A stretch of DNA of 64,000 nucleotides from Erythrobacter sp. YJ-T3-07. GTDB lineage: Bacteria > Pseudomonadota > Alphaproteobacteria > Sphingomonadales > Sphingomonadaceae. The DNA lies in assembly GCF_015999305.1 (NCBI RefSeq), contig NZ_JAEAGP010000001.1:3003001-3067000 (forward strand), given 5' to 3'. Positions 25,181 to 34,625 of this stretch are shown here, piece after piece; position 1 is the stretch's first letter; every line of letters begins with the position of its first letter. Below the pieces are notes generated by a model. That model made no database searches and had not been told where the DNA came from. It saw only the letters and a list, made by a program, of their open reading frames with translations. A program made the translations under genes and the position numbers.

Positions 25181-26383
25181 ATGATCGTATCGGCAGCAGC
25201 CGCCCTGCGCGACTTCCTGAAGCAGGAAAGCGCGGGCGGCATCGTCCTCATCGCCGCCGCGGCGCTCGCGCTGCTGGCGGCGAACACCATGTTCTCGGGC
25301 AGCTATTTCGGTGCGCTCGACACGCCCGTCAGCGTGGCGGTCGGCAGCTTCGCGATCGACAAACCGCTGCTGCTGTGGATCAACGACGGGCTGATGGCGG
25401 TGTTCTTCTTCCTCGTCGGGCTGGAGGTGAAGCGCGAGGTGGTGGAAGGCCAGCTGTCGAGCTGGAACCAGGCCTCGCTCCCGCTGGTCGCGGCGATCGG
25501 CGGGATGGCGATGCCTGCGCTGATCTTCGTCGGCCTCAACATGGGCAGCCCGGTCAATATCTCCGGCTGGGCGATTCCTGCAGCGACCGACATCGCCTTC
25601 GCGCTCGGCATCCTCTCGCTGCTCGGCCCGCGTGTGCCGGTGGCGCTCAAGGCGCTGCTGCTGGCGATCGCGGTGATCGACGATATCGGCGCGATCACCA
25701 TCATCGCGCTGTTCTATTCCGGCTCGATCGACACCGCGATGCTGGGCGGCGGCGCGCTGGCGCTGGCGGCGATGATCGTGCTCAACCGGTTCAAGGTCGG
25801 GTCGAGCATTCCCTACATCCTGCTCGCGATCGTGCTGTGGGTGTTCATCCTCAAGTCGGGCGTCCACGCCACGCTGGCGGGCGTCGCCGCGGCGATGACC
25901 ATCCCGATGCGCGCGCGCGACGGATCGCAGCCGCTCGAGAGGATGGAGCATTTCCTGCACCCGTGGGTCGCCTTCCTGGTGATCCCGATCTTCGGCTTCG
26001 CCAATGCGGGCGTCTCGCTGGGCGGGCTGGAATTTGCCGACCTGCTCGCACCGCTGCCGCTGGGCATCGCGCTGGGCCTGCTGATCGGCAAGCAGATCGG
26101 GATCTTCGGCTTCGCCTTCCTCGCAGTGAAGACCGGGCTGGCGCGCCTGCCGGAGAATGTCGGCTGGCGACAGGTCCACGGCGTCTCGCTGCTCGCCGCG
26201 ATCGGTTTCACCATGAGCCTGTTCATCGGCAACCTCGCGTTCGACAGCGCGGCGCAGGTGGATGCGGTCAAGATCGGGGTGCTGTCCGGCTCCGTGATCG
26301 CCGCGCTGGCCGGGTTCTTCCTGCTCAAGGCGGGCCTGCCCGCTGCGGCAGACATGCGGGAGGAACAGACCGCCCCCGCCTGA
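25181..26383 (+). CDS. nhaA: Na+/H+ antiporter NhaA
   Basis: NhaA exchanges two protons for one sodium ion and supports salt and alkaline tolerance. The 400-aa inner-membrane protein has the family motifs TDIAFALGILSLLG and AIAVIDDIGAITIIALFYS. The latter carries the paired aspartates needed for ion binding at about residues 167-168. It lies downstream of the ydcH-like gene and the divergent OxyR-like regulator, similar in logic to nhaA controlled by a LysR regulator (NhaR) in enterobacteria. Confidence 0.95.
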   Translation: MIVSAAAALRDFLKQESAGGIVLIAAAALALLAANTMFSGSYFGALDTPVSVAVGSFAIDKPLLLWINDGLMAVFFFLVGLEVKREVVEGQLSSWNQASLPLVAAIGGMAMPALIFVGLNMGSPVNISGWAIPAATDIAFALGILSLLGPRVPVALKALLLAIAVIDDIGAITIIALFYSGSIDTAMLGGGALALAAMIVLNRFKVGSSIPYILLAIVLWVFILKSGVHATLAGVAAAMTIPMRARDGSQPLERMEHFLHPWVAFLVIPIFGFANAGVSLGGLEFADLLAPLPLGIALGLLIGKQIGIFGFAFLAVKTGLARLPENVGWRQVHGVSLLAAIGFTMSLFIGNLAFDSAAQVDAVKIGVLSGSVIAALAGFFLLKAGLPAAADMREEQTAPA

Positions 26384-26395
26384 TCCTTTCCCCTT

Positions 26396-26431
26396 CGCCC
26401 GGGTTCCCCTCCCCGAACCCTTGCCCGGGCG
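26396..26431 (+). terminator. Hairpin after nhaA
   Basis: CGCCCGGG and CCCGGGCG enclose an inner GGTTC/GAACC stem. There is no clear T-run, so termination efficiency is uncertain. Confidence 0.45.
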
Positions 26432-26492
26432 ACGGTTTGCGCGCGGCAGGTCAGGCTTGACCTTGCCGCGCGCAGGCCGGACCACGGCGGGC

Positions 26493-27605
26493 ATGACCAA
26501 CCCTGTCACCCTCTGGGGCCTGCCGCATTCCCTCTACACCGGCCGCGTGCGCAGCTATCTGCGCAAGCAGCGCATCGCCTATGTCGAGCGCCCGCCGACC
26601 CAGCCCGATTTTGCGGAGCGTATCCTCCCCGCGGTTCGTCGCGCGATCATCCCGGTGGTGGAGCTGGCGGACGGGACGATCATCCAGGACACGGTCGACA
26701 TCATCGACCATTTCGAGCGCGAGGGCACCGCGCATGGCCCGGTGCCGCACCCCGCCTACCCCGCCGACGCACGCCTGCTGGCGCTGGCGCATCTGTTCGA
26801 GCTCTACGCGGTCGACGGCCTGACCCGCCACGCAATGCACTATCGCTGGAGCTATCTGGAGCAGCAGGGGGCTTTCCTGCGCCACGCCTTCGCCACCGGC
26901 AGCGATGCGGAGAGGGCCGAGGCGACGATGGGCCGGATGCATGCCTACCTGCCGATGCTGGGCGTCGATGCGGCGACGATTCCCGCGATCGAGGAGAGCT
27001 ATTGCGAGCTGCTCGCCCATCTCGATGCGCATTTCGAAGACTACCCGTTCCTGCTGGGCGCGAGCCCCAGCATTGCCGACTACGCCATGTTCGGCCCGCT
27101 CTTCGCGCATCTGGGGCGCGATCCCGTGCCGCTGGCGATCATGCAGCGCGAGGCGCCGCACGTGTTCCGCTGGGTCGAGCGGATGCATGCGCCCGATCTC
27201 GACAGCGTGGACTATCCCACGCCCGCACCCGAGTTTCCCGATGGCGAATTGCCCGCCACGCTGGCGCCGCTGCTCGCGCAGATCGGGCACGAACTGATCC
27301 CCGACCTGACCGACCGGCTCGCCTTCCTGCGCGCATACGTTGCCGAACATAGGCCACAGGGGGGGGAACCCGTGACCGACAGGCCGCACCGCCGCGTGAT
27401 CGGCACGGTCGAAACCTCGTTCCGGGGCGTGGCCTATACCGGCGGTGTGCAGCCTTACACCTTCTTCCTGTGGCAGAGGCTGATCGCGGCGGGGCAGCAT
27501 CCGGCGGCCAAGGCGCTGTTCGCCGAACATCAGCTGTCCGACCTGATCGACATCGACCTGCCGATCCGCGTCGAACGTCGCGACCAGATCGAAGTGTGGG
27601 GCTGA
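26493..27605 (+). CDS. Glutathione S-transferase-fold protein
   Basis: The 370-aa protein begins with a thioredoxin-like GST domain (VTLWGLPHSLYTGRVRSYLRK, then AIIPVVELADG with the cis-proline, and IQDTVDIIDHFE). A longer than usual helical C-terminal half contains FLLGASPSIADYAMFGPL. The extra 100 or so C-terminal residues (to RRDQIEVWG) are not part of a standard GST. Enzymatic activity is not predictable. The ATG at 26493 was chosen because upstream in-frame residues are not conserved-looking. Confidence 0.75.
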   Translation: MTNPVTLWGLPHSLYTGRVRSYLRKQRIAYVERPPTQPDFAERILPAVRRAIIPVVELADGTIIQDTVDIIDHFEREGTAHGPVPHPAYPADARLLALAHLFELYAVDGLTRHAMHYRWSYLEQQGAFLRHAFATGSDAERAEATMGRMHAYLPMLGVDAATIPAIEESYCELLAHLDAHFEDYPFLLGASPSIADYAMFGPLFAHLGRDPVPLAIMQREAPHVFRWVERMHAPDLDSVDYPTPAPEFPDGELPATLAPLLAQIGHELIPDLTDRLAFLRAYVAEHRPQGGEPVTDRPHRRVIGTVETSFRGVAYTGGVQPYTFFLWQRLIAAGQHPAAKALFAEHQLSDLIDIDLPIRVERRDQIEVWG

Positions 27606-27709
27606 AGCACGCCCGATAGGCCGTCCGGGCAAACCTGACAGGGTTTGTAACTGGAGCCCGGCGGCGCCCCGGCTACCTTGCGAACTCCACTTCGCCGGGA
27701 GCTTCATCC

Positions 27710-28231
27710 ATGAGTATCGCCTTCGCCCTCGGGCTCGCCCTGTCGCCTGCCCTTGCCTTGCAAAGCCTGACCATCGTCGACGGGCCGAAGCCCGATGCGA
27801 ACGGCATGGCGGTCGACTATGGCAATGGCGTGTGCCGGGTCAGCCTGTTCGGCAAGGATGGCGATGACGAGCAAATCCGGGCCGAATTCTCGCGCCGGTT
27901 GCGCGACGGCAATCTGGGCGTGTCGCTCTACGGCCCGTTCATCCAGAAATTCCGCCAGGCCGATCCCGACGCGAACTATCCCGTCACCGTGGTGTTCGAC
28001 ACCGGCAGCAGCGCGCCCTCGCGCTCGGGCGGATACGATGTCGGCGGGTTCGAGGAATATGCCTGGGCCGGCTGGGGTCCGGGTGCGGCATCGGATGCCA
28101 CCTACGCCGCGTTGAAGGGGGCGAGCTCGTTCTCCGTCGAGATGGATGGGAACAGCTACGGCCCCTTCACCTGGACCGGTACGGGCGCGGTGTGGACCGC
28201 GCTGGACGATTGCGAGACCGATAACAGCTGA
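27710..28231 (+). CDS. Secreted hypothetical protein
   Basis: The 173-aa protein is not recognised. It has a short N-terminal signal peptide (MSIAFALGLALSPALA) and two cysteines (in GVCRVS and DDCETDN) that could form a disulfide. The rest is beta-rich. Its TGA overlaps the next gene's ATG (TGATG), so the two are translationally coupled. It is the first of three adjacent genes for exported unknown proteins. Confidence 0.65.
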   Translation: MSIAFALGLALSPALALQSLTIVDGPKPDANGMAVDYGNGVCRVSLFGKDGDDEQIRAEFSRRLRDGNLGVSLYGPFIQKFRQADPDANYPVTVVFDTGSSAPSRSGGYDVGGFEEYAWAGWGPGAASDATYAALKGASSFSVEMDGNSYGPFTWTGTGAVWTALDDCETDNS

Positions 28232-29139
28232 TGCCGTCCCGGCTGGTCTCGTTCGTCCTTGCCCTGCTGCTGCTGTCGACGGGAGGGGTCGCGGCAGCGC
28301 AGGGCACCGAGGGCGCGCGCGCGCAATGGTGGTCTGCGCTCGAGGCATGCAGTTCGCAGAACCGCGCCGCATGCGACCAGGCGGTCGAACTCGCCGCGCA
28401 GCTGTTCGAACGCACCGACCGCGATGTCGCAACCACCTGGATGAAGGCTTGCCTTGCCGGGGATCAGGACCGCTGCGAGATCGGCTATCGCCGGTTCAGG
28501 AACACTAGTTTCGAAGGCGACGACCACCCCATCTCGCACATGTTCGCGCGCGTTTCCTGCTATGAAGGCATGTACGACCTGTGCCGCCCGTGGGACGATT
28601 TCGACACCACCGATCCCGCCAAGCGCGCGATCGTGATGGCCGATCTGTGCATGCAGGGCGCGTCGCCCAACACCTGCTACCAGGCGCTCTCCTATTTCCG
28701 CGACGAGAAGGGGTTCTACAACGTAATCACCTACGACCTCTCCGAGACGCTGTGCGAACGCTATGGCTCGGGCAGCGCTTGCCGCGTCTGGGCGCAGGCG
28801 CTCGAGACGAACTGGGATCACCGGCGCGCGTATCAGTTCCACAAGAGGGCGTGCGAGCAAGGCTTGCAGGAAAGTTGCCCCGATGCGGCGCGCCTGAAAA
28901 AGCGCGTCGATTACGAGAACAACAAGCGCTGGCAGGCGGAGGATGACCGCAGGCAGCGCGAAGCCGCGGCGGAGCGGACCGCCAACTGGCGATCTCAGAC
29001 AACCATCGAGGGCTATGCGGCTTCCAGCTATTCCAGCTCATCGATCACCCCGTTCGGCAGTTCGCCGAGCGACATTGCCAACTGGCAGCGTTTTCAGCGC
29101 AACCTGTGCCTCGGCAATCCGACCACGGTGCGCTGCTGA
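28231..29139 (+). CDS. Secreted cysteine-rich protein, possibly Sel1-like
   Basis: The 302-aa precursor has a signal peptide (FVLALLLLSTGGVAAAQ). The mature region has regularly spaced cysteines in short helical segments, such as EACSSQNRAACDQAVELAAQ, KACLAGDQDRCEIGYR, ADLCMQGASPNTCYQAL and KRACEQGLQESCPDAARL. This pattern resembles disulfide-stabilised tetratricopeptide/Sel1-like repeats. A charged coiled-coil-like stretch and a serine-rich tail follow. The function is unknown. Confidence 0.65.
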   Translation: MPSRLVSFVLALLLLSTGGVAAAQGTEGARAQWWSALEACSSQNRAACDQAVELAAQLFERTDRDVATTWMKACLAGDQDRCEIGYRRFRNTSFEGDDHPISHMFARVSCYEGMYDLCRPWDDFDTTDPAKRAIVMADLCMQGASPNTCYQALSYFRDEKGFYNVITYDLSETLCERYGSGSACRVWAQALETNWDHRRAYQFHKRACEQGLQESCPDAARLKKRVDYENNKRWQAEDDRRQREAAAERTANWRSQTTIEGYAASSYSSSSITPFGSSPSDIANWQRFQRNLCLGNPTTVRC

Positions 29140-29165
29140 CCAGCGGCCGAGAAAGGGCAGCATTC

Positions 29166-29639
29166 ATGAGACGGTTTCTCGTTCTTTCCGCGACGCTCGC
29201 CATGGCCTTCGCGCTGCCCGCGCAGGGCTCGGCGCGCGACCTGATCCGCTCGGATCCCTACGATGCGCGGATCGTCGCCGCCTATAATTGCAACAGGATC
29301 GTCGCCGCGGGCGACTTTTCGGACAGCACGCTCGCCCGATGCAGGGCCGAATACGACACGACGGTGCAATTCGAACGCTCCGTGCAGGGGATCACACCTG
29401 CGCAACGCTCCACGATCGCCATAGCGAGGGGGCTGTCGATGATGACCATGTCCGGCGCCTATACCAGGCTGGACGGCGTGTTGAGCGCGCGGGCGTGCGA
29501 GGCCATCAGGCTGATGGACCAATCGCTCGCCGGCTATGACCCGGCTGCCTCCAGCGACCTGGAGGATCTCTACACCCTGATCGCCAACACCCGCGACGTC
29601 GCCATGCCGAAATGCCGGATAGGCGGGCACTGGCGCTAG
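29166..29639 (+). CDS. Secreted hypothetical protein
   Basis: The 157-aa precursor has a signal peptide ending QGSA. The mature helical domain has four cysteines (YNCNRI, ARCRAE, RACEAI, PKCRIG), probably two disulfides. No family is recognised. It follows the cysteine-rich gene by 26 bp, and its stop overlaps the convergent antiporter gene by 4 bp. The ATG at 29166 has GAAAGGGCAGC just upstream. Confidence 0.65.
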   Translation: MRRFLVLSATLAMAFALPAQGSARDLIRSDPYDARIVAAYNCNRIVAAGDFSDSTLARCRAEYDTTVQFERSVQGITPAQRSTIAIARGLSMMTMSGAYTRLDGVLSARACEAIRLMDQSLAGYDPAASSDLEDLYTLIANTRDVAMPKCRIGGHWR

Positions 29640-30613
29640 AGAAGCCCGGCGGTGAAGGCGATATAGAGCGCGTAACCGGCCACCAGCGCGACACCTTCGA
29701 TCCGCGAGAGCCGCGCGCCCGTCCACGCCATCGCCATCACCCCCAGCGAGACCGCGATCAGCAGCGGCAGATCGAAGCCGAGGATCGATTCAGGCACCGT
29801 CGTGGGTGCGATCGTCCCCGTGACCCCGCCGATGAAGAGCACGTTGTAGATGTTCGATCCGAGCACGTTGCCCAGCGCGACTTCGGACTGCTTGCGCAGC
29901 GCAGCGACTGCCGAGGTCACCAGTTCGGGCAGCGAGGTGCCGACCGCGACGATGGTCAGGCCGACCAGCGTTTCCGACATGCCGAATTCTCTCGCTATGG
30001 TGACCGCCGCGTTCACCAGCAGCGTGCCGCCCCCGACGATACAGACCAGCCCCGCCAGCAGGAAGGCGGTCGACACGCCCCAGCCGGACTGGCGCTGCGT
30101 CTGGGTATCGAGCGCAGGGTCGATATTCTCCAGCGCTGTCGCCTTGTCGAACGCGGCGCTGTGCGCGGCGGCGCGCTTTTCTTGTCGGTAGGCGAGCACG
30201 AGGTAGCCGACCATCAGCGCTATCAGCGTCAGCCCGGCCTCCCTGCCCAGCCCGGTGGTCAGGCCCAGTGCCAGCAACGCGACGACTGCCAGCACGCCCA
30301 CTCCGCCATCGCGCCACAGCGTGCCGCGCGCCACCGCTATCGGTGCGAGCAGCGCCGCCACGCCGAGGATCAGCATGCTGTTGGCGATGTTGGAGCCGAC
30401 GATATTGCCCAGCGCAATTCCCGGCGAGCCTGCGAGGGCCGCCTGCACGCTCGCGGCGAGTTCGGGCATCGAAGTGCCCATGCCGACAATGGTCAGACCG
30501 ATCATCAGCGGCGATACGCCCAGCTTGCCTGCAATCGCGACTGCGCCGCGCACCAGCAGCTCGCCGCCCACCACCAGCAGAACGAGGCCCGCAATCAGAA
30601 TAAGGATCGTCAT
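29636..30613 (-). CDS. Calcium/sodium antiporter (YrbG family)
   Basis: The 325-aa inner-membrane protein has two inverted halves, each with an alpha-repeat. The first carries GMGTSMPELAASVQAAL and GNIVGSNIANSMLILG. The second carries VGTSLPELVTSAVAAL and GNVLGSNIYNVLFIGG. These are the ion-binding signatures of the cation/Ca2+ exchanger superfamily. Ten TM helices are expected. Its start overlaps the stop of the upstream 84-aa gene (ATGA). Confidence 0.92.
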   Translation of the reverse strand: MTILILIAGLVLLVVGGELLVRGAVAIAGKLGVSPLMIGLTIVGMGTSMPELAASVQAALAGSPGIALGNIVGSNIANSMLILGVAALLAPIAVARGTLWRDGGVGVLAVVALLALGLTTGLGREAGLTLIALMVGYLVLAYRQEKRAAAHSAAFDKATALENIDPALDTQTQRQSGWGVSTAFLLAGLVCIVGGGTLLVNAAVTIAREFGMSETLVGLTIVAVGTSLPELVTSAVAALRKQSEVALGNVLGSNIYNVLFIGGVTGTIAPTTVPESILGFDLPLLIAVSLGVMAMAWTGARLSRIEGVALVAGYALYIAFTAGLL

Positions 30614-30864
30614 GGGAGGAAATCCAGCAGGACGCGCAGCCCACCCAGCAGGGCGGCGGCGGCGGTGGCCTTGGCTGCTCTGGCGTTGAGGATCTGCGCG
30701 CGGTTGAGGGCGACGACCAGCCGGTTGATATCGGCATAGTCGAAGGTTTCGTGCTTGCTGACCCGGCGCACGCGCTTGCCGCTCGCGCGCAGCCAGAACC
30801 ACGCGGAAAGAACAGCCGCGATCACGATCGCCGCATCGAGGAGATAGACGATGGCCTGCATCAT
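30610..30864 (-). CDS. Small membrane-anchored protein of unknown function
   Basis: The 84-aa protein has an N-terminal membrane helix (AIVYLLDAAIVIAAVLSAWFWL), then a basic cytoplasmic region with a short helical domain (NRLVVALNRAQILNARAAKATAAAALL). It overlaps the antiporter gene by ATGA and is probably co-translated with it. Confidence 0.65.
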   Translation of the reverse strand: MMQAIVYLLDAAIVIAAVLSAWFWLRASGKRVRRVSKHETFDYADINRLVVALNRAQILNARAAKATAAAALLGGLRVLLDFLP

Positions 30865-31131
30865 CCGGCACCCCCGCGCCGCACGGTGCGAGGAGGCCGG
30901 GTCATGAATGGAGCGCGCATCGGGTGCGAAAAAGGCATGGAAACGGACCGGGTTGAGCTGCGGAAAACATCTCGTTCCGACATCACGAGCGCGCAAAACG
31001 CGCTCGCCAGAGGGGCCCGGTAACGTGGTGCTTTTATAATCCGCAGCGGTGCCCCGCGCAATCAATATCGATGCGCGAACAGCGCCTTGCGCCAGGCGGT
31101 GGGACGCTCCGGCGGTGGGGCGCTCAGGCGG

Positions 31132-31674
31132 TTACTCCGCCGCTTCGCGCGGGAGGTCCTGCGCGGCCTCGCCGTCGGCAGGGGCACCTTCGCGGCGGTT
31201 GCGCCCGGCTTCGGGCAGGTCCTTGCGGGCCATCATGTTGAGGTCCGCCGGGCCCAGAATGCGCCCGTCATGCGCCAGCATTGCGACCGGGCCGATCGGC
31301 ATCCGGTCGCGCTCGTCGACGATCACCGGGTCCATCCCGATGCCTTCGACACCGTATTTTAGGCCCCAGTGACGCAGCGAAACCATCGCAGGCAGCAGGT
31401 CGAAGCCCTTTTCGGTCAGCGCATATTCGACCCGTCGGCGATCCTGTTCGTCCTGCACCCGGTCCAGAATGCCATGTTCGACCAGCCGGCTAAGCCGGTT
31501 GGACAGGATATTGCGGGCAATGCCCAGCTCGCTCAGGAATTCCTCGAAGTGCTGCACGCCGTTGAAGCTGGCGCGCAGGATCATGAAGCTCCAGCGTTCG
31601 CCCATCACCTCCAGCGCGGCAGGCAGCCCGCAGGCGCTCAGCTCCTTCAGTGGTTCGCGAACGTCTGTACCCAT
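31132..31674 (-). CDS. HxlR family transcriptional regulator
   Basis: The 180-aa protein has the HxlR-type winged helix (ACGLPAALEVMGERWSFMILRAS, then FLSELGIARNILSNRLSRLVEHGIL) with the cysteine near residue 14 typical of the family. A C-terminal extension of about 60 residues follows. The ATG at 31674 is preceded by GGAGAGG at good spacing. It is divergent from the CC_3452-like gene and may control it. Confidence 0.88.
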   Translation of the reverse strand: MGTDVREPLKELSACGLPAALEVMGERWSFMILRASFNGVQHFEEFLSELGIARNILSNRLSRLVEHGILDRVQDEQDRRRVEYALTEKGFDLLPAMVSLRHWGLKYGVEGIGMDPVIVDERDRMPIGPVAMLAHDGRILGPADLNMMARKDLPEAGRNRREGAPADGEAAQDLPREAAE

Positions 31675-31742
31675 CGTCAACCTCTCCAAATGGCAGGCTT
31701 ACCCCAAATGCGCGGGGTCACAAAATTGAAACTCGGTTTTTA

Positions 31743-31770
31743 GTTGCAACCTGCAACCTAGTACGATAGG
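31743..31770. promoter_or_regulatory. Candidate operator in the HxlR/CC_3452 divergent region
   Basis: The 8-bp palindrome GTTGCAAC is followed by a second GCAAC, then the dyad CCTA-N6-TAGG. These repeats sit between the two divergent starts. Binding by the HxlR protein is inferred from position only. Confidence 0.35.
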
Positions 31771-31837
31771 TGGTGTTTCGCAACTTAAAGCTACCGGGCA
31801 ATTCTGCGGCCCGAAAATCGCCAGACAGGAGATCGAC

Positions 31838-32185
31838 ATGACCAACCGCGTGCCCCCCCTCCGCCAGCTCGCCATCGGCAGCTTTGCCGTGCTGACCACC
31901 GCGCTCACCTTCGGCGCAACCGTGGCCCCCACTGCGGCTCTTGCCCAGTCCGGTGCCTATTACCGCGCCACGCTGCAGCAGCCGGTCGAGAAGCGGACCG
32001 AGATCATCCGCGGCGGCACCTTCATCTGCTCGGGCACCGTGTGCGTCGGCACCAAGGCCCGCTCGCGCCCCGAACTGGTGTGCAAGAAGCTGGCCGGCGA
32101 ATTCGGCCCGATCGCAAGCTTCTCGGTCGCGGGCAAGGACGTGGACGAGGAAACCCTCGCCAGCTGCAAGACCGAAGAAGCCTGA
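31838..32185 (+). CDS. CC_3452 family exported protein
   Basis: The 115-aa precursor has a signal peptide ending AALA. The mature part AYYRATLQQP, FICSGTVCVG and LVCKKLAGEFGPIASFSV matches the small alphaproteobacterial CC_3452-type family, with a conserved pair of cysteines. The function is unknown. A strong terminator follows. Confidence 0.75.
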   Translation: MTNRVPPLRQLAIGSFAVLTTALTFGATVAPTAALAQSGAYYRATLQQPVEKRTEIIRGGTFICSGTVCVGTKARSRPELVCKKLAGEFGPIASFSVAGKDVDEETLASCKTEEA

Positions 32186-32231
32186 TCGAACGATCCACCT
32201 GCCGGTCGCCTTCCCAGAGGACCGGCAAAGG

Positions 32232-32268
32232 AAAAGCCCTCCGGCCATTGTGGCCTGGAGGGCTTTTT
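32232..32268 (+). terminator. Rho-independent terminator
   Basis: AAAAGCCCTCC and GGAGGGCTTTTT form the outer stem, with GGCCA/TGGCC inside. It ends in five Ts. Confidence 0.9.
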
Positions 32269-32368
32269 CATGGCGTCGCGAGTGGACGCAGCGACGGGAA
32301 CGCGGGGCCCGGTGGCCCCACGCTCCGCTCGCGAAACTCTATCCGATGATAGCAGCCACCGGGGCGAA

Positions 32369-32494
32369 TCAGCCCTGGCGCGCCTTCATCCGCTTGTTGG
32401 TCTTGTTGATCACATAGGTCCGGCCGCGACGACGGATCACGCGGTTATCGCGGTGACGGTTCTTGAGCGACTTGAGGCTGTTGCGAATCTTCAT
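32369..32494 (-). CDS. rpmJ: 50S ribosomal protein L36
   Basis: The 41-aa protein [20 protein letters not shown] continues [21 protein letters not shown]. This is the longer, zinc-free type of L36 that lacks the four metal cysteines, common in alphaproteobacteria. Confidence 0.94.
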   Translation of the reverse strand: MKIRNSLKSLKNRHRDNRVIRRRGRTYVINKTNKRMKARQG

Positions 32495-32758
32495 GGCACT
32501 ACCCTGGAAAAATCATCGACCGAAAAAATCGACTGCAAAAGAAACGGCACCGCAGAACAGCCTGCGATGCCGGCATCATTGCCGCGCTATCTAGTCACGA
32601 AGGCTTTAAAGTCAAGCATCGCGGACGCGAGCACCGGCGCGGCCCCACGCGACTTGGCACGCGACGGGGCACGCTTTGCCCGGTCCATGCGTTATCGCCA
32701 TGCCAGACCCGGTTTCGCGCCGGAATTCAAGCACTATCGCCAGAGGATGCTCACCGCC

Positions 32759-33379
32759 ATGATCGCCCACCGAAGGACTTTCGCCCTCATCGCAGCGATC
32801 GCTGCGCTACCTCTTTCAGCCTGCACGACCGCGCGCCCTGCCGGCCCGATCGAGGTGACCCGCTTCATCGCGCCCGATTCGCGCGCGCAGCTGGGCGACA
32901 CCACGCTGCGGGTGGAAACCGCGCCCGGGTCAGAAGAGCAGGGCCTCGCGATGCTGCCTTACACGCAGGCCGTCGCGCGCGAGCTGAGCACGTTCGGCTA
33001 TGCCGAGAACGCGCGGCCCGCAGCGCGGCAGATCGCCAGCGTCAGCGTCGAGCGCGAGCAGCTGACCGAAGGCGGGCGGCGCAGCCCGGTCTCGGTCGGC
33101 GGCGGCGGATCGGCGGGCAGCTATGGCGGAGGCGTAGGACTGGGCGTCGGCATCAACCTGGGCGGCGGCACGGACGAGCGGGTGATCACCCGCCTCCTTG
33201 TCAGTCTTCGCGACGTGACAAGCGGGACCGTGTTGTGGGAAGGGCGCGCGCGACTCGACGCGCCGGTCGGCTCCCGTCTTGCGCAAAACGACGCAGCGGC
33301 AGCGGCTCTCGCCGAGGCGCTGTTCCGGGGCTTCCCCGGCAACAGCGGTGAAACCATCGAAGTGGAGGTCAATCCTTGA
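32759..33379 (+). CDS. DUF4136-like lipoprotein
   Basis: The 206-aa precursor has a lipoprotein signal peptide with lipobox LSAC. The mature domain starts with EVTRFIAPD and continues with a repeated [14 protein letters not shown] segment, a glycine-rich stretch ([18 protein letters not shown]) and the [17 protein letters not shown] strand typical of DUF4136 proteins. Outer-membrane anchoring is likely. The role is unknown. It overlaps the following carboxypeptidase gene by 4 bp. Confidence 0.7.
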   Translation: MIAHRRTFALIAAIAALPLSACTTARPAGPIEVTRFIAPDSRAQLGDTTLRVETAPGSEEQGLAMLPYTQAVARELSTFGYAENARPAARQIASVSVEREQLTEGGRRSPVSVGGGGSAGSYGGGVGLGVGINLGGGTDERVITRLLVSLRDVTSGTVLWEGRARLDAPVGSRLAQNDAAAAALAEALFRGFPGNSGETIEVEVNP

Positions 33380-34515
33380 GCAATATCACCATCGACACAG
33401 GCTTCGACAGCGGCAGCATCGAGGTCATGACCGTGCACCAGGCGAGCGCGATGCTGCGCCTGAAGAACGACCACCAGAGCGAATTCAAGCAGTGGTTCCA
33501 CTTCCGCGTCGCCAATACCGGCGGGCGCGAGCTGGTGATCAAGATCGTCGGCCTGAACGACAGCGCCTATCCGGCGGGCTGGCCCGATTACAACGCCTGC
33601 GTCAGCGAAGACCGCGCCTTCTGGGGCCGCGCGCCCTCCACCTTCGACAAGGACGAGGAAGGCGGCACGCTGACGATCCGCTTCACCCCGACCTGCGATC
33701 TGGTGTGGTTCGCCTATTTCGCGCCGTTCTCGATGGAGCGGCACCACGATCTGGTCGCCGAATGCGCGAGCACCGAAGGCGTGACCTACCGCAAGCTGGG
33801 CGAAACGCTCGACGGGCAGCCGCTCGACTGCCTCGAAATGGGCGAGGGCGAGACGCAGGTGTGGCTCTACGGCCGCCAGCACCCGGGTGAGAGCATGGCC
33901 GAGTGGTGGATGGAAGGCGCGCTCGAAGTGCTCGGCAATCCGGCGGATACGCTGGGCCGCGCGTTGCGCGAGAAGTGCCGGTTCCACGTCGTGCCCAACT
34001 GCAACCCCGACGGCAGCCGCCGCGGCCACCTGCGGACCAATGCCAAGGGCGTGAACCTCAACCGCGAATGGGCCGAACCCAGCGCGGAGAATTCGCCCGA
34101 AGTGCTCGCGATCCGCAATGCGATGGACGATACCGGGGTGCATTTCGCGATGGACGTCCACGGCGACGAGGCAATCGATGCCGTGTTCCTCGCCGGGTTC
34201 GAGGGCATCCCGAGCTGGAGTGACGAGCATGGCGAGCGGTTCTATCGCTACCAGCGCATTCTCGAACGCCGCAGCCCCGATTTCCAGACCGCCAAGGGCT
34301 ATCCCAAGTCCAGTCCGGGCAAGGCCAACCTGACGATCAGCACCAACCAGGTGGCGGAACGCTATGCCGCGACCGCGATGACGCTCGAAATGCCGTTCAA
34401 GGACAATGCCGACTATCCCGACGAACTGCAGGGATGGAGCCCCGAACGCTCCAAGCTGCTTGCCCGCGATTGCCTCGGCGCGCTGCTCGAATGGCTGGAG
34501 AGCGACGAGGGATAA
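33376..34515 (+). CDS. M14 family zinc carboxypeptidase (cytosolic type)
   Basis: The 379-aa protein starts at a TTG overlapping the preceding stop. An N-terminal beta domain (residues about 1-120) is followed by the peptidase with [13 protein letters not shown] (zinc ligands His and Glu), [23 protein letters not shown], the third zinc ligand in MDVHGDE, and the catalytic glutamate in TLEMPFKD. The layout matches Nna1/CCP-like bacterial carboxypeptidases. The substrate is unknown. Confidence 0.88.
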   Translation: MSNITIDTGFDSGSIEVMTVHQASAMLRLKNDHQSEFKQWFHFRVANTGGRELVIKIVGLNDSAYPAGWPDYNACVSEDRAFWGRAPSTFDKDEEGGTLTIRFTPTCDLVWFAYFAPFSMERHHDLVAECASTEGVTYRKLGETLDGQPLDCLEMGEGETQVWLYGRQHPGESMAEWWMEGALEVLGNPADTLGRALREKCRFHVVPNCNPDGSRRGHLRTNAKGVNLNREWAEPSAENSPEVLAIRNAMDDTGVHFAMDVHGDEAIDAVFLAGFEGIPSWSDEHGERFYRYQRILERRSPDFQTAKGYPKSSPGKANLTISTNQVAERYAATAMTLEMPFKDNADYPDELQGWSPERSKLLARDCLGALLEWLESDEG

Positions 34516-34597
34516 GGCCAACCCTGCTCCTTCCCTCAGGGGGGAGGTTGGGTGGGGGTGTACCCCGGGCCGATGGCTGTGAGCCCCCACCCCCGTC

Positions 34598-34625
34598 CCC
34601 TCCCCTCGGGGAGGGGAGTTGTGGT
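34598..34625. terminator. GC-rich hairpin between convergent genes
   Basis: CTCCCCTCGGGGAGGGGAG forms a tight stem between the carboxypeptidase and cdd. Only a weak T-run follows (TTGTGGTT). Confidence 0.45.
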
